Positions 1 to 8,943 of a stretch of DNA of 62,686 nucleotides are shown piece after piece. Within the stretch, counting starts at the first letter, position 1, and every line of letters starts with the position of its first letter. The stretch comes from Tepidiphilus sp. J10. Its GTDB lineage: Bacteria; Pseudomonadota; Gammaproteobacteria; Burkholderiales; Thiobacillaceae. The stretch is taken from positions 1-62,686 of the forward strand of contig CAMDHJ010000003.1 of NCBI GenBank assembly GCA_945897865.1, written 5' to 3'. The notes below the pieces were generated by a model. The model saw nothing but the letters and a program-made list of their open reading frames with translations. It was not told the origin of the DNA and made no database searches. The position numbers and the translations under genes were made by a program.

Positions 1-1068
1 CTGCTCGACAACAGCGGCGCCGACCTGTGGGTGGTGCAGCAGGACACCCTCGGGCCGTATGCCGAATCCTCCAGCCTGTACGACGACACCTGGCGCGGCA
101 TTCTCGGCATGAAGGGGGTGGCGCGCGCGGCCAACATCACCTACCTGAACATGCAGGTGCGGCGGGCGGGCGCGCCCGGCCAGAAGGATGTGCGCGCGAT
201 GGTGGTCGGCATCGTGCCCGGCGGCCCCGGCCTACCCGGCCAGCCGGGCTATCTGGTCGCCGGCCGGCAGATCACGCGCGGCCATTACGAGGCGGTGGCC
301 GACATCGCCACCGGCTTCAAACTGGGTGAACACATCCGCATCCGGCGCAACGAATACCAGGTGGTCGGGCTGACCCGGCGCATGGTGTCTTCCGGCGGCG
401 ATCCCATGGTGTTTGTGCCGTTGAAGGACGCGCAGGAGGCGCAGTTTCTCAAGGACAACGACGCCATCGTGCGGCAACGCGCCCGCACCGCAGAAAACCC
501 GGCGCTGAACCGGCCCGGTGTGCTGGATGCGGTGCTCGCCTCGCAGAGCGTCAACCCGTTCGTCAATGCCGTGCTGGTGCAGATCAAGCCGGGCTTTGAC
601 CCGGAGGCAGTGGCCGAACCCATCCGCCGCTGGAAGCGGTTGACCGTGTTCACCCGCGCGCAGATGGAAGAAATCCTGATCGCCAAGCTGATCGCCACCT
701 CGGCTCGCCAGATTGGCATGTTCCTGGTGATTCTGGCCATCGTCAGCGCGGCCATCGTCGCCTTCATTATCTACACGCTGACCCTCGGCAAGATACGCGA
801 GATCGCAGTGTTGAAGCTGATCGGCACCAAGAACCGCACCATCGCCGCGATGATCATGCAACAGGCCGTGGGACTCGGGCTGATCGGTTTCGTGGTGGGC
901 AAGGTTGCCGCCACCTTCTGGGCGCCGTTTTTTCCCAAGTATGTCTTGCTCGAAGCGGGTGACGCGGCGCGCGGCTTCGCCGCCGTGATGGTGATCTGCG
1001 TGCTGGCCAGCCTACTGGCGATCCGCGCCGCACTCAAGGTCGACCCGGCGGAGGCCATCGGTGGATAA
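1..1068 (+). CDS. ABC exporter permease, FtsX/MacB-DevC type (5' partial)
   Basis: The reading frame is open from the first base of the window, so the true start lies upstream. The visible 355 residues hold part of the periplasmic domain, then a C-terminal FtsX domain with three hydrophobic segments (around nt 700-790, 840-900 and 960-1030) and the typical ending in DPAEAIGG. FtsX-type permeases dimerise and act mechanically with an ATPase, a periplasmic adaptor and an outer-membrane channel. The ATPase starts inside the end of this gene (8-nt overlap) and a TolC-type channel lies 2.3 kb downstream. An adaptor gene (DevB/MacA type) would be expected just before the window. The substrate cannot be inferred. 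Confidence 0.88.
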   Translation: MLDNSGADLWVVQQDTLGPYAESSSLYDDTWRGILGMKGVARAANITYLNMQVRRAGAPGQKDVRAMVVGIVPGGPGLPGQPGYLVAGRQITRGHYEAVADIATGFKLGEHIRIRRNEYQVVGLTRRMVSSGGDPMVFVPLKDAQEAQFLKDNDAIVRQRARTAENPALNRPGVLDAVLASQSVNPFVNAVLVQIKPGFDPEAVAEPIRRWKRLTVFTRAQMEEILIAKLIATSARQIGMFLVILAIVSAAIVAFIIYTLTLGKIREIAVLKLIGTKNRTIAAMIMQQAVGLGLIGFVVGKVAATFWAPFFPKYVLLEAGDAARGFAAVMVICVLASLLAIRAALKVDPAEAIGG

Positions 1069-1825
1069 CAAAATCAACGAACGGTATAGCCAGGGCATCC
1101 GCATCCAGGGGCTGAAGAAGCGCTACGGCACCGGCGACACCGCCGTCGATGCACTCAAGGGCGTCGACATGCAGGTGGCGCCAGGCGAAGTCGTCGGCCT
1201 GATCGGCCCCTCCGGCTCGGGCAAGAGCACGCTGCTCAAGTGCCTGGGCGCGGTGATCGAACCCAGCGCCGGGCGCATGACGCTGGGCGAGCAGATCATT
1301 TATGAAGACGGCTGGAAGATTCCCGACCTGCGCGCCCTGCGCCGCGACAAGATCGGCTTCGTGTTCCAGGCGCCCTACCTGATCCCCTTCCTCGACGTGA
1401 CCGACAACGTGGCACTGTTGCCGATGCTGGCCGGGCGGCCCAACAATGAGTCGCGCAAGCTGGCGCTGGAACTGCTCGAAGCGCTCGACGTCGCGCATCG
1501 CGCCAAGGCCATGCCGTCGCAGCTCTCCGGCGGCGAGCAGCAGCGGGTGGCCATCGCCCGCGCCCTGGTCAACCGGCCGCCGGTAATTCTGGCCGACGAA
1601 CCCACCGCGCCACTGGACAGCGAACGCGCGCTCACCGTGATCCGCCTGCTGGAAGACATGGCCGGCCAGTTTTCCACCGCGATCATCGTCGTCACCCATG
1701 ACGAAAAGATCATTCCCACCTTCAAGCGCATCTACACCATCCGCGACGGCCGCACCCTCGAAGAGGCGGGCGAAGGTCGCTCCATCGAGGGCGACAAGGC
1801 GCTGGCCGCGAAAAGTCTCGTATGA
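1061..1825 (+). CDS. ABC exporter ATP-binding protein (MacB/DevA/LolD type)
   Basis: This 254-residue nucleotide-binding subunit has Walker [10 protein letters not shown] (residues 49-57), signature [13 protein letters not shown] (about 156) and Walker [13 protein letters not shown] (about 175). The usual S in the EPT(S/G)xLD segment is replaced by AP, a mild deviation. It starts with GTG at 1061, overlapping the permease by 8 nt, which indicates translational coupling. It powers the FtsX-type permease on the cytoplasmic face of the inner membrane. The next gene overlaps its stop by 4 nt (ATGA). Confidence 0.93.
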   Translation: MDNKINERYSQGIRIQGLKKRYGTGDTAVDALKGVDMQVAPGEVVGLIGPSGSGKSTLLKCLGAVIEPSAGRMTLGEQIIYEDGWKIPDLRALRRDKIGFVFQAPYLIPFLDVTDNVALLPMLAGRPNNESRKLALELLEALDVAHRAKAMPSQLSGGEQQRVAIARALVNRPPVILADEPTAPLDSERALTVIRLLEDMAGQFSTAIIVVTHDEKIIPTFKRIYTIRDGRTLEEAGEGRSIEGDKALAAKSLV

Positions 1826-2802
1826 ATCGCCGGATCAACTACATCCTCCCGCTGCTGCTGATCACCCATCCGGTGTCGGCTGCCGAGCCTGATCCGCCGG
1901 TCAGCGAGGAGGTGGTGAGGCTGCGCGCCGAGGTGAGTCAACTCCGCGCCGAGATCCAGGCACTACGCGCGCAGTCGCGGCAGCCCGAACCGGTGCCGGT
2001 GGCGGCTGACAACACACCACGAATCACGCCGCTGCCGACCACGCAACTGTTCACGCCGTTGCGTGCCGACCCCAAGGAACCGCGCTTCTTTGTCAGCGCA
2101 CTTCAGGTCGATTCCGAACCACGCGACACCACACTCGGCGCGGTCGGTTTCGGCGAGCACTTCGGCATCGTGCGCCGCGAAACAAGCAACGGCGAGGGTT
2201 GGCAGCTTGGCATCGCCGGCGCGGTGTTCGCCCAGTTCGACCTGGAAGCGGCGTCCTCCGATCTGATCAATGCCGACTATGTCATCGGTCTGCCGCTGAC
2301 CTGGTGCCATGGTGACTGGTCGGGGCGCCTGCGCCTGTATCACCAGAGCTCGCATCTGGGCGACGAATTCCTGCTCAGCACGCAACCGCAGCGGGTGAAC
2401 CTCAGCTTCGAGGCCATCGAGGCAATCGTCGCCTACGACTTCGGCAATCTGCGCCTCTATGGTGGTGGCGAAACCCTGTTCGACCTCGATCCGGCCGATC
2501 TCGGCAAGCATCTGCTGCATGCCGGCTTCGACTGGCGTGGGCGCGAGGTCGCATTCCGCCTGAGCGAACTCGGCGGCGCGCGCTGGGTGGCGGGGCTGGA
2601 CATGAAGCGTTGGCAACAGAACGACTGGGCGGCGCAGATCAGCGCCAAGGCTGGGCTGGAGTTCGCGCCGCTCGGGGAATCCGGCCGCGCCGGACGCCAC
2701 TGGAACGCGATGCTGGAGTTCTACGACGGCCCGTCGCCCTATGGCCAGTTCTACCCGCAGGACGTGCGCTACTGGGGCATCGCCCTCCAGTTGGGCCTGT
2801 GA
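1822..2802 (+). CDS. DUF1207-family outer-membrane-type protein
   Basis: The 326-residue protein begins with a signal peptide ending near VSA-AE, followed by a short coiled-coil stretch with LRAEVSQLRAEIQALRAQ heptads (residues 33-50). Its body is rich in aromatic beta strands and contains blocks I associate with DUF1207, such as LFTPLRADPKEPRFF and YHQSSHLGDEFLL. The terminal GIALQLGL resembles an outer-membrane barrel end. The ATG overlaps the ATPase stop, so it belongs to the exporter operon. Its function is not known. Residence in the outer membrane and a role in export are inferences from sequence character and context. Confidence 0.78.
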   Translation: MNRRINYILPLLLITHPVSAAEPDPPVSEEVVRLRAEVSQLRAEIQALRAQSRQPEPVPVAADNTPRITPLPTTQLFTPLRADPKEPRFFVSALQVDSEPRDTTLGAVGFGEHFGIVRRETSNGEGWQLGIAGAVFAQFDLEAASSDLINADYVIGLPLTWCHGDWSGRLRLYHQSSHLGDEFLLSTQPQRVNLSFEAIEAIVAYDFGNLRLYGGGETLFDLDPADLGKHLLHAGFDWRGREVAFRLSELGGARWVAGLDMKRWQQNDWAAQISAKAGLEFAPLGESGRAGRHWNAMLEFYDGPSPYGQFYPQDVRYWGIALQLGL

Positions 2803-2849
2803 ACAAGTCCGTATTGACCCAACCCCACCCCACTCCGAGGAACAAAACA

Positions 2850-3302
2850 ATGAAACGCTCCCTTTTCACCGCATTCGCCCTGAGCATGGGGCTTACTCTG
2901 CTGGCGGCTGGCGCACCGGCGCTGGCCGAGGCCGAACCCGTCCCGCCCCTCGCCCTGCGCGGCATCATGCAGGACTTGGGTCGGCACATGCAGACCGTCA
3001 CCCTGGGCATTTCCCGCGAGGATTGGACGTTGGTCGAAAAAACCGCGCCGCTGATCGCACAGCACCCGCAACCGCCCTTGATGGAAAAGACCCTCATCCT
3101 GGCTTTCGTCGGCACGGACATGGGCAAGTACAAAAGCCACGATCACAAAACCCACGCAGCCGCGCATGCCCTGGCTCAGGCCGCGAAGAACAAGGATGGC
3201 GTGGCGGCCATCGCCGCCTTCCAATCCGTTCAGACCGGTTGCTATGGCTGCCATCAGGAATTCCGCAAACCCTTCGTCGAGCACTTCTACGGAACGCGCT
3301 GA
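2850..3302 (+). CDS. Cytochrome c556/c'-like periplasmic mono-haem protein
   Basis: The 150-residue product starts at ATG 2850 after a purine-rich stretch (gagg). A clear signal peptide ends at ALA-EAEP. A single haem c site CYGCH lies near the C-terminus (nt 3238-3252), as in the four-helix-bundle cytochrome c'/c556 class, where CxxCH ends the last helix. It sits between the DUF1207 gene and the TolC-type gene on the same strand. A periplasmic electron-carrier or gas-binding role is family knowledge. Why it is in an exporter operon is unclear. Confidence 0.8.
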   Translation: MKRSLFTAFALSMGLTLLAAGAPALAEAEPVPPLALRGIMQDLGRHMQTVTLGISREDWTLVEKTAPLIAQHPQPPLMEKTLILAFVGTDMGKYKSHDHKTHAAAHALAQAAKNKDGVAAIAAFQSVQTGCYGCHQEFRKPFVEHFYGTR

Positions 3303-3331
3303 CCTCACCATCGCTGCGGGAGACACGACAT

Positions 3332-4957
3332 ATGCAAGCTGAAAACACCCATGAATTCGAGCCCGAACATTTTCGGAAGTGGTGGCAAGCCACACGCGAC
3401 TACCTGTTAGCCGATCTGGAAAGTTTCCCGGGGCCCACCGCTCAAGGCGACGATGAACGCTTGCCGCTGGAGACGGACGCAGGCCGGAAACGCTACACCA
3501 GCGTGCTCTGGATCGGCCTGGCATTGGCCGGCTGTGCCAGCGGCCCGGATTTCAAGCCGCCCGCCGCGCCCGATGCGGCCGGCTACACCGCCGTGGCCTT
3601 GCCCGTGCAGACCGCCGCCGCGCCGACCGCGCTGGGCGGTACGCAGCGTTTTGTCGCGGGCGCGCCCGTTGCTGCCGAATGGTGGCGGCAGTTCGGCTCG
3701 GCCAAGCTGGATGCCCTCGTCGAAGCGGCCCTGCGCGCCAGCCCCACCCTGGATGCCGCCGAAGCCACCTTGCGCCAGGCCAGGCAGAATTACGAGGCGA
3801 AGGCTGGAACCACGCAATATCCCCAGGCGAATGCCAACTTGGGCACCCAGCGCCAGGGCGTCAACAATGCCGCCGCCGGCCTGTCCGGCGGCGAGCGTAC
3901 CTACAATCTGTTCAATGCCAGTGTAGCGGTGAGTTACGACCTCGACCTCGCCGGCGGCAACCGGCGCGCGCTAGAGGCTCTGGCGGCGCAAACCGAGTAT
4001 CAACGCCACCAGCTCGAAGCAGCGCGCCTGAGCCTGATCGGCAATCTGGTGACCACCGCCATCGCCCAGGCGCAACTGACCGGGCAGATCGAGGCCAGCT
4101 CGACCATTCTGGCGGCCCAGGAGGAACAACTGGCGTTGACCCGCAAGCGGCTGGAACTGGGTGCCGCATCTGATCTTGATGTCCTGGCGTTGCAAACCCA
4201 AGTGGAACAGACCCGCGCCGGGTTGCCACCGCTGCGCCTCAAGCAGGAACAGAACCGCCACCTGCTGGCCACCCTCGCCGGCCAGCCGCCCGGGACCGCA
4301 GTACTGCCTGAATTCACCCTGGCCGATTTCAGCCTGCCAGGCAAGTTGCCAGTCAGCTTGCCCTCCGAGCTAACCCGCCAACGGCCGGATATCCAGGCTG
4401 CCGAGGCCCTGCTCGCCGCCGCCAGCGCGCAACGCGGGGTGGCCGTGTCCAGGCTGTATCCGCGTATCGCGTTGAACGCCAATCTCGGCGCGCAAGCCCT
4501 GACCGCCGCCAGCCTGTTCGATGGCGGTTCTCTGGTCTGGGGCCTGGCCGGCCAGTTGGCGCAACCCCTGTTCAATCGTGGCTTGCGCGCCGAGGTGGGC
4601 GCGGCCGAAGCGGGATTCGACGCAGCTGCCGCCCACTACCGGCAAACCGTGCTGCAGGCGCTGCGCGAAGTCGCCGACGTGCTGCGCGCGCTCGATCACG
4701 ACGCGCAGGCCCTGGCGTCGCACGCCGCCGCTGACAGTGCCGCGCGGGAATCGCTGCGGCTGACGCAACAGCACTATGGCCTGGGCGCGGCGAGCTATCT
4801 CGAACTACTCATCGCGCAGCAGCAAGCCCAGCAGACCCGAATCAACCTCGTCGCGGCGCAGGCATCGCGTCTGGCAGATACTGCCGCGCTGTATCAGGCC
4901 ATGGGAGGCGGCTGGTCGCGGGACGTATCCGCCGATGGGAAAGCGCCGCACGGTTGA
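3332..4957 (+). CDS. TolC/NodT-family outer-membrane efflux lipoprotein with odd N-terminal extension
   Basis: From about residue 60 this is a typical NodT-family outer-membrane factor: lipobox LALAGC, the early block GPDFKPP, WWRQFG, two OEP repeats and the closing LYQAMGGGW. Such proteins form the trimeric channel of tripartite exporters, here presumably for the FtsX-type ABC pair upstream. The odd point is the start. ATG 3332 places about 55 mostly hydrophilic residues before the lipobox, which is not a signal peptide. A TTG at 3461 is in frame, and an ATG at 3453 is one frame off, so a small indel may have fused the old start to foreign codons. Lipidation may therefore fail, or translation may start later than annotated. 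Confidence 0.85.
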   Translation: MQAENTHEFEPEHFRKWWQATRDYLLADLESFPGPTAQGDDERLPLETDAGRKRYTSVLWIGLALAGCASGPDFKPPAAPDAAGYTAVALPVQTAAAPTALGGTQRFVAGAPVAAEWWRQFGSAKLDALVEAALRASPTLDAAEATLRQARQNYEAKAGTTQYPQANANLGTQRQGVNNAAAGLSGGERTYNLFNASVAVSYDLDLAGGNRRALEALAAQTEYQRHQLEAARLSLIGNLVTTAIAQAQLTGQIEASSTILAAQEEQLALTRKRLELGAASDLDVLALQTQVEQTRAGLPPLRLKQEQNRHLLATLAGQPPGTAVLPEFTLADFSLPGKLPVSLPSELTRQRPDIQAAEALLAAASAQRGVAVSRLYPRIALNANLGAQALTAASLFDGGSLVWGLAGQLAQPLFNRGLRAEVGAAEAGFDAAAAHYRQTVLQALREVADVLRALDHDAQALASHAAADSAARESLRLTQQHYGLGAASYLELLIAQQQAQQTRINLVAAQASRLADTAALYQAMGGGWSRDVSADGKAPHG

Positions 4958-5022
4958 AAAGGAGGACAGCAGGTGTCGATGCAGCGTCGAGTTGAATCTA
5001 TCTGCCTGCATCCTTCAGCCAA

Positions 5023-5036
5023 TTGACTTTTATCAA
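5023..5036. promoter_or_regulatory. FNR/DNR-type box
   Basis: TTGACTTTTATCAA matches the FNR-family consensus TTGATnnnnATCAA at nine of ten fixed positions. It lies about 200 bp upstream of the DnrO-like lipoprotein in the 278-bp gap after the efflux gene. Two close relatives occur at 36472 and 37022 and share even the T-rich spacer. Oxygen- or NO-responsive control is inferred. Confidence 0.6.
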
Positions 5037-5235
5037 GGTTGTCATCAGCGTAATCAGTGGACATTTGATGGTCAGACATTCAATGCCGTTTTGAATGTGG
5101 AAATGCATTTCCTCTGAATTTCATCCAGGAAAAGAATACATGTTTAACGCCTGCGACAAAGCAGTTGAAACCCCGTCGAATCCATCTCATTCCGCTGCAC
5201 ACTCAGCTCACGTGCAGAATCAGTGGAGATCGAGC

Positions 5236-5784
5236 ATGACGCCACGATATTGTTTACAAAGTCTGACCACCGCCCTACTTAGTGCGGGATTCTTGCTGCT
5301 GCCAATCCTCACTGGTTGCGATCGCCATGGCGAGTCAGCGCATCAAGATGCCAAGCATCCACACGCTGAGCAAGCCAGTCATCACGGCCATGACAACCCA
5401 GCCGGAACTGCCGGTCTTAAGCTGAACGCGGGCACCAAATGGCCGATTGACGCGCCGCTGCGGGAAGGCATGCAACGCATTCACAGCTTGATCGAAGCGA
5501 CGACATCTGATGCAACACTGATGCCGGAGCAGGCGACCGCCACCTCCAATGGCGTGCGGCAGCAGGTCGACTATCTGATGGCAAATTGCAAACTATCGGC
5601 CGAGGCGGATGCCGTCCTACACGTATTGATCGCCGAACTACTTGCTGGCGCAGACGCGTTGGCAAAACCGGAATCCTCTGCACATGGCCTCGACCAAATT
5701 CGGCAAGCCTTGGCGCAATACCCGCGCTATTTCGATCATCCTGGCTGGCCATTGGCGAATATCGAAGTGGATAGCAATAAATAA
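5236..5784 (+). CDS. DnrO-like lipoprotein
   Basis: I chose ATG 5236 because it follows GGAGATCGAGC and gives a clean lipoprotein signal with lipobox LTGC about 28 residues in; the frame is also open from ATG 5140. The 182-residue product has a His-rich linker after the lipid anchor (HxHAEQASHHGHD) and then a helical domain with LNAGTKWPIDAPLREGM, VANCKL-like and YFDHPGWP blocks. These resemble proteins annotated DnrO in denitrifying proteobacteria. The biochemical role is not established. A metal- or redox-linked periplasmic function is suggested only by the histidines and the upstream FNR-like box. Confidence 0.62.
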   Translation: MTPRYCLQSLTTALLSAGFLLLPILTGCDRHGESAHQDAKHPHAEQASHHGHDNPAGTAGLKLNAGTKWPIDAPLREGMQRIHSLIEATTSDATLMPEQATATSNGVRQQVDYLMANCKLSAEADAVLHVLIAELLAGADALAKPESSAHGLDQIRQALAQYPRYFDHPGWPLANIEVDSNK

Positions 5785-5931
5785 TCTCCAGCCTTAGCCG
5801 GACAAGCGGAGGCAAAACAGGCTGCGGAATGTAAAAACTTATTTGAGTTTTCTTGCCGAACATCAAGTTGAGCGCAAAGGAAGTGAGCAAACCCAGCCGA
5901 TAAATGAACACTTTGCCCTGGCAGGTTCTCG

Positions 5932-8136
5932 ATGAAACTCAAGTTCAATATCTGGCTTTTGCTCAGCGCGCTGTTAAGCGTGGTGCTAGCGATCGACCTG
6001 GCTTTCAGCTACCAGAAATTGAAGTCGGAAACCCGCGCCGAAACCGAGTACGACGCCAGGACCATCTATGGATTCATGATGGCGACACGGCGGGTTTATC
6101 AACAACAATTTATCGACAGCAAACTACCGGTGAATGACGCAACCATCGGCTTTCTGCCGGCGCATTCCTTCTCGCGCATCTCACAGGATTTTGCCAACTG
6201 GAACAACAACGGCATCATTTTCAACAACGTCAGTGATGTGCCGCGCAATCCAAAAAACCAGGCCGATCGGTTTGAACTGGAAGCGATCAACTGGTTTCGC
6301 GGCAACCCCCAAGCGACTGAGCGGATGCGCGACATCGTCACCGACCGGGGCTTTGGTTATCTGCTGTTTACCGCGCCAATCCGGATTGAGCCGTTTTGCC
6401 TGAAATGCCATGGTGAGCGCACCGCTGCACCGACCAGTATTCGCGAGCGCTACTCGGAAGCCTATGGCTATAAGGTCGGAGATATGCGCGGCGTGGTCAG
6501 CATACGCATTCCGACTGAGAATTTTGAACAGCGGGTTTACCGCTTGTGGGCTGGGCAACTCGTAAAAAGCCTGGTCGGCTATGCCACCATTTTCCTGGCC
6601 CTGGGGTTCATCCTCGACCGCCTGGTGATCCGGCGTCTGTCGCGCTTGAAAGACAGCGCCCAGCAAATCGCCGATGGCGAATATGGCGCGCGTGACAGAC
6701 AGAAACTGGCGTTGACCAAAAAGCCGGCCAACCACGACGAGATTTCCGATCTTGCGAATACCTTCAACCGGATGGCGGAAAAGGTACAAAACCGCGAAGC
6801 CGAAATTTTCAACCTCGCCTATTTCGACCCGCTCACCAAACTACCCAACCGACGCTTGCTGATGGATCGACTGAATCAGGCATTGATCGTCAGCCACCGA
6901 AACCAGACCTATGGCGCCTTGCTGATGCTCGACCTGGATCATTTCAAGACCCTCAACGACACCCAGGGACATGACGTTGGCGACCAGTTGCTGATCGCGG
7001 TTGCGCAACGGCTGGCTGAAAACGTGCGCCAGGAAGACACCGTTTCCCGTCCCGGCGGCGATGAATTCGTGGTGATCCTGGACAATCTCAGCCAGGACGC
7101 AACCACTGCCGCCAAGCAAGCAGAAATGATCGCCGAAAAAGTACGTGAAGCGCTCTGCGAGTCCTACAAACTGCAAGGCGTGGCACAACTGCATGACAGC
7201 ACGGCAAGCATCGGCATGACGCTATTCATCGGCCACGAAAACACCACCGATGTATTGCTCAAGCAGGCCGATGTCGCGCTATACCAGGCAAAAGACGCTG
7301 GCCGCAACAAGTTGCGCTTTTTCAACCCCGACATGCAGGCCGCCATCGACAATCGTACTTCGATGGAAAACGCTCTGCGCCAGTCCATTCACCAGAACGA
7401 ACTTCAGATTTACTACCAGCCGCAGGTCGATCGGCTCGGCCGCATCATCGGCGTCGAAGCGCTGCTACGCTGGATGCGACCGAACATCGGCATGGTCTCA
7501 CCGGCCGATTTCATCCCCCTGGCGGAAGAAAGCGGGCTGATCCTGCCGATTGGCGAGTGGGTGCTGCAAACCGCCTGCGCGCAACTCAAGACCTGGGCCA
7601 ATCGCGCCGAGACGCGCAATCTGCAATTGGCGATCAACGTCAGCGCGCGCCAATTCCACCAGGCCGAATTCGTCACCCAGATCGCGACCTGCATCACACG
7701 CTGCGGCATCAACCCGACGCGGCTGAAACTGGAATTGACTGAAAGCATCGTGCTGGAAAATGTCGCCGAAGTGGTTGAACGCATGCAGCAACTCAGAGCC
7801 TTGGGCATCAGTTTCTCGATGGACGATTTCGGTACCGGCTATTCCTCGCTGTCGTATCTGAAACAGCTGCCGCTGGATCAGCTCAAGATCGATCAGTCTT
7901 TCGTGCGCGACATCAGCATCGACTTCAACGATGCCGCCATCGTCCGCGCCATCCTGGCGATGAGCCAATCACTCGGCCTCAACGTCATCGCCGAAGGCGT
8001 CGAAACCCAGGCCCAACATGAATTTCTGCTCGCCAATGGTTGCCAGGCATTCCAGGGCTATTTATTTGGCAAACCCATGCCAATCAACGAGTTGGAGAAG
8101 CATTTTGTCCCGCTTCGGGAGATCGGCATAGGCTGA
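5932..8136 (+). CDS. Haem-sensor (DUF3365/Tll0287-like) GGDEF-EAL c-di-GMP protein
   Basis: The 734-residue protein has an N-terminal membrane segment (7-25), a periplasmic DUF3365 sensor with haem c motif CLKCH near residue 156, a second membrane segment (about 208-230), HAMP, GGDEF and EAL domains. GGDEF is intact near residue 374 in the context SRPGGDEFVV. The EAL part retains the EALLRW signature and DDFGTGYSSL, so both synthesis and hydrolysis of cyclic-di-GMP are possible. DUF3365 domains bind haem and are thought to sense redox state or gases. The gene is transcribed alone, 147 bp after the DnrO-like gene. Confidence 0.9.
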   Translation: MKLKFNIWLLLSALLSVVLAIDLAFSYQKLKSETRAETEYDARTIYGFMMATRRVYQQQFIDSKLPVNDATIGFLPAHSFSRISQDFANWNNNGIIFNNVSDVPRNPKNQADRFELEAINWFRGNPQATERMRDIVTDRGFGYLLFTAPIRIEPFCLKCHGERTAAPTSIRERYSEAYGYKVGDMRGVVSIRIPTENFEQRVYRLWAGQLVKSLVGYATIFLALGFILDRLVIRRLSRLKDSAQQIADGEYGARDRQKLALTKKPANHDEISDLANTFNRMAEKVQNREAEIFNLAYFDPLTKLPNRRLLMDRLNQALIVSHRNQTYGALLMLDLDHFKTLNDTQGHDVGDQLLIAVAQRLAENVRQEDTVSRPGGDEFVVILDNLSQDATTAAKQAEMIAEKVREALCESYKLQGVAQLHDSTASIGMTLFIGHENTTDVLLKQADVALYQAKDAGRNKLRFFNPDMQAAIDNRTSMENALRQSIHQNELQIYYQPQVDRLGRIIGVEALLRWMRPNIGMVSPADFIPLAEESGLILPIGEWVLQTACAQLKTWANRAETRNLQLAINVSARQFHQAEFVTQIATCITRCGINPTRLKLELTESIVLENVAEVVERMQQLRALGISFSMDDFGTGYSSLSYLKQLPLDQLKIDQSFVRDISIDFNDAAIVRAILAMSQSLGLNVIAEGVETQAQHEFLLANGCQAFQGYLFGKPMPINELEKHFVPLREIGIG

Positions 8137-8230
8137 GGCGAGGATGGGATAAGTTTTTTCGACCCAAACTGGCGCAGCCGCATTCAGCAAAAGTTGTCAA
8201 ACCCTCGGAGCGAATCGACAGGCCATTCAA

Positions 8231-8430
8231 CCTTGATTCCTCTGTTGACCGCACTTTTGCCCTTGAGATGTCCCATGAATACAAGCGTAATCGCCTTCGA
8301 TCACGCTCGCCAATTGGGTGAACCCGCTACGCGTCCGCTTTCGGATCTGCCGGACAGTCTGGCCGCGTTGCTCGTCGTTGCTGAGAGCGACCATGCACCT
8401 CCTCGCGCCTTGCCAGACATTCCGGCCCAG
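8231..8430 (+). repeat. Dispersed repeat, copy A (right end missing)
   Basis: The copy begins with the 17-bp end CCTTGATTCCTCTGTTG (8231-8247) and runs collinear with copy C at 45328, roughly 85-90% identical by eye, until about 8430, where homology stops before the right inverted end. It contains the same short open frame starting MNTSVIAFD at 8275. No transposase lies nearby. It resembles a non-autonomous mobile element. Confidence 0.75.
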
Positions 8431-8943
8431 ATAAGCTCGTCCCGACCGGCGTCGGCGAACTCCCTTGGCACCCGCCAAAGCTCATGAAAGCGCGTATGGG
8501 TGACCAGTAACTGCCATCGTTGGCCACCACCAGCAGTAAATGTTTGACGTAAACCTTGTGCTTCCAATCTGCTAAGAATATGCACTGGTTTCGATCTGGG
8601 AAATGGATGGCGCGTTAATCGTTTATGACGCGAAGACACTGAAAAAGATAAACGCCTGCCGATGAAATGCCCGGTCGGAAAGTACAACGTGTGAAACAAG
8701 ACGCGACTGACAGAGGGCACCAGCCTTTGATAGATATAAAGGCTGAAAAGCAGAAGAATTGCAGGCTGACACCAGCCCAAATTCAATGAATTTACTTACC
8801 AAGGATTCGTTCAAATAATGAAGAAATCCTCCAACTTCAGTGAAAACTCGCCGTCATCTATAGCGTTGCGCTGTTCATCGCATTTCACTTTGGCATGCTC
8901 GAACTGTTCGGTTTTGTTTAGGTCACCCTCGCTCGCCTCCGGC
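8431..8943. other. 513-bp stretch without a recognisable gene
   Basis: On the minus strand between about 8640 and 8447 there is a protein-like stretch (blocks HILSRLEAQGLR and RWQLLVTHTRFHELW) without a start or full domain. It is probably a decayed gene interrupted by repeat copy A. I do not recognise its family. The rest is AT-richer and looks non-coding. The 3' end of the glucokinase gene borders it. Confidence 0.4.
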
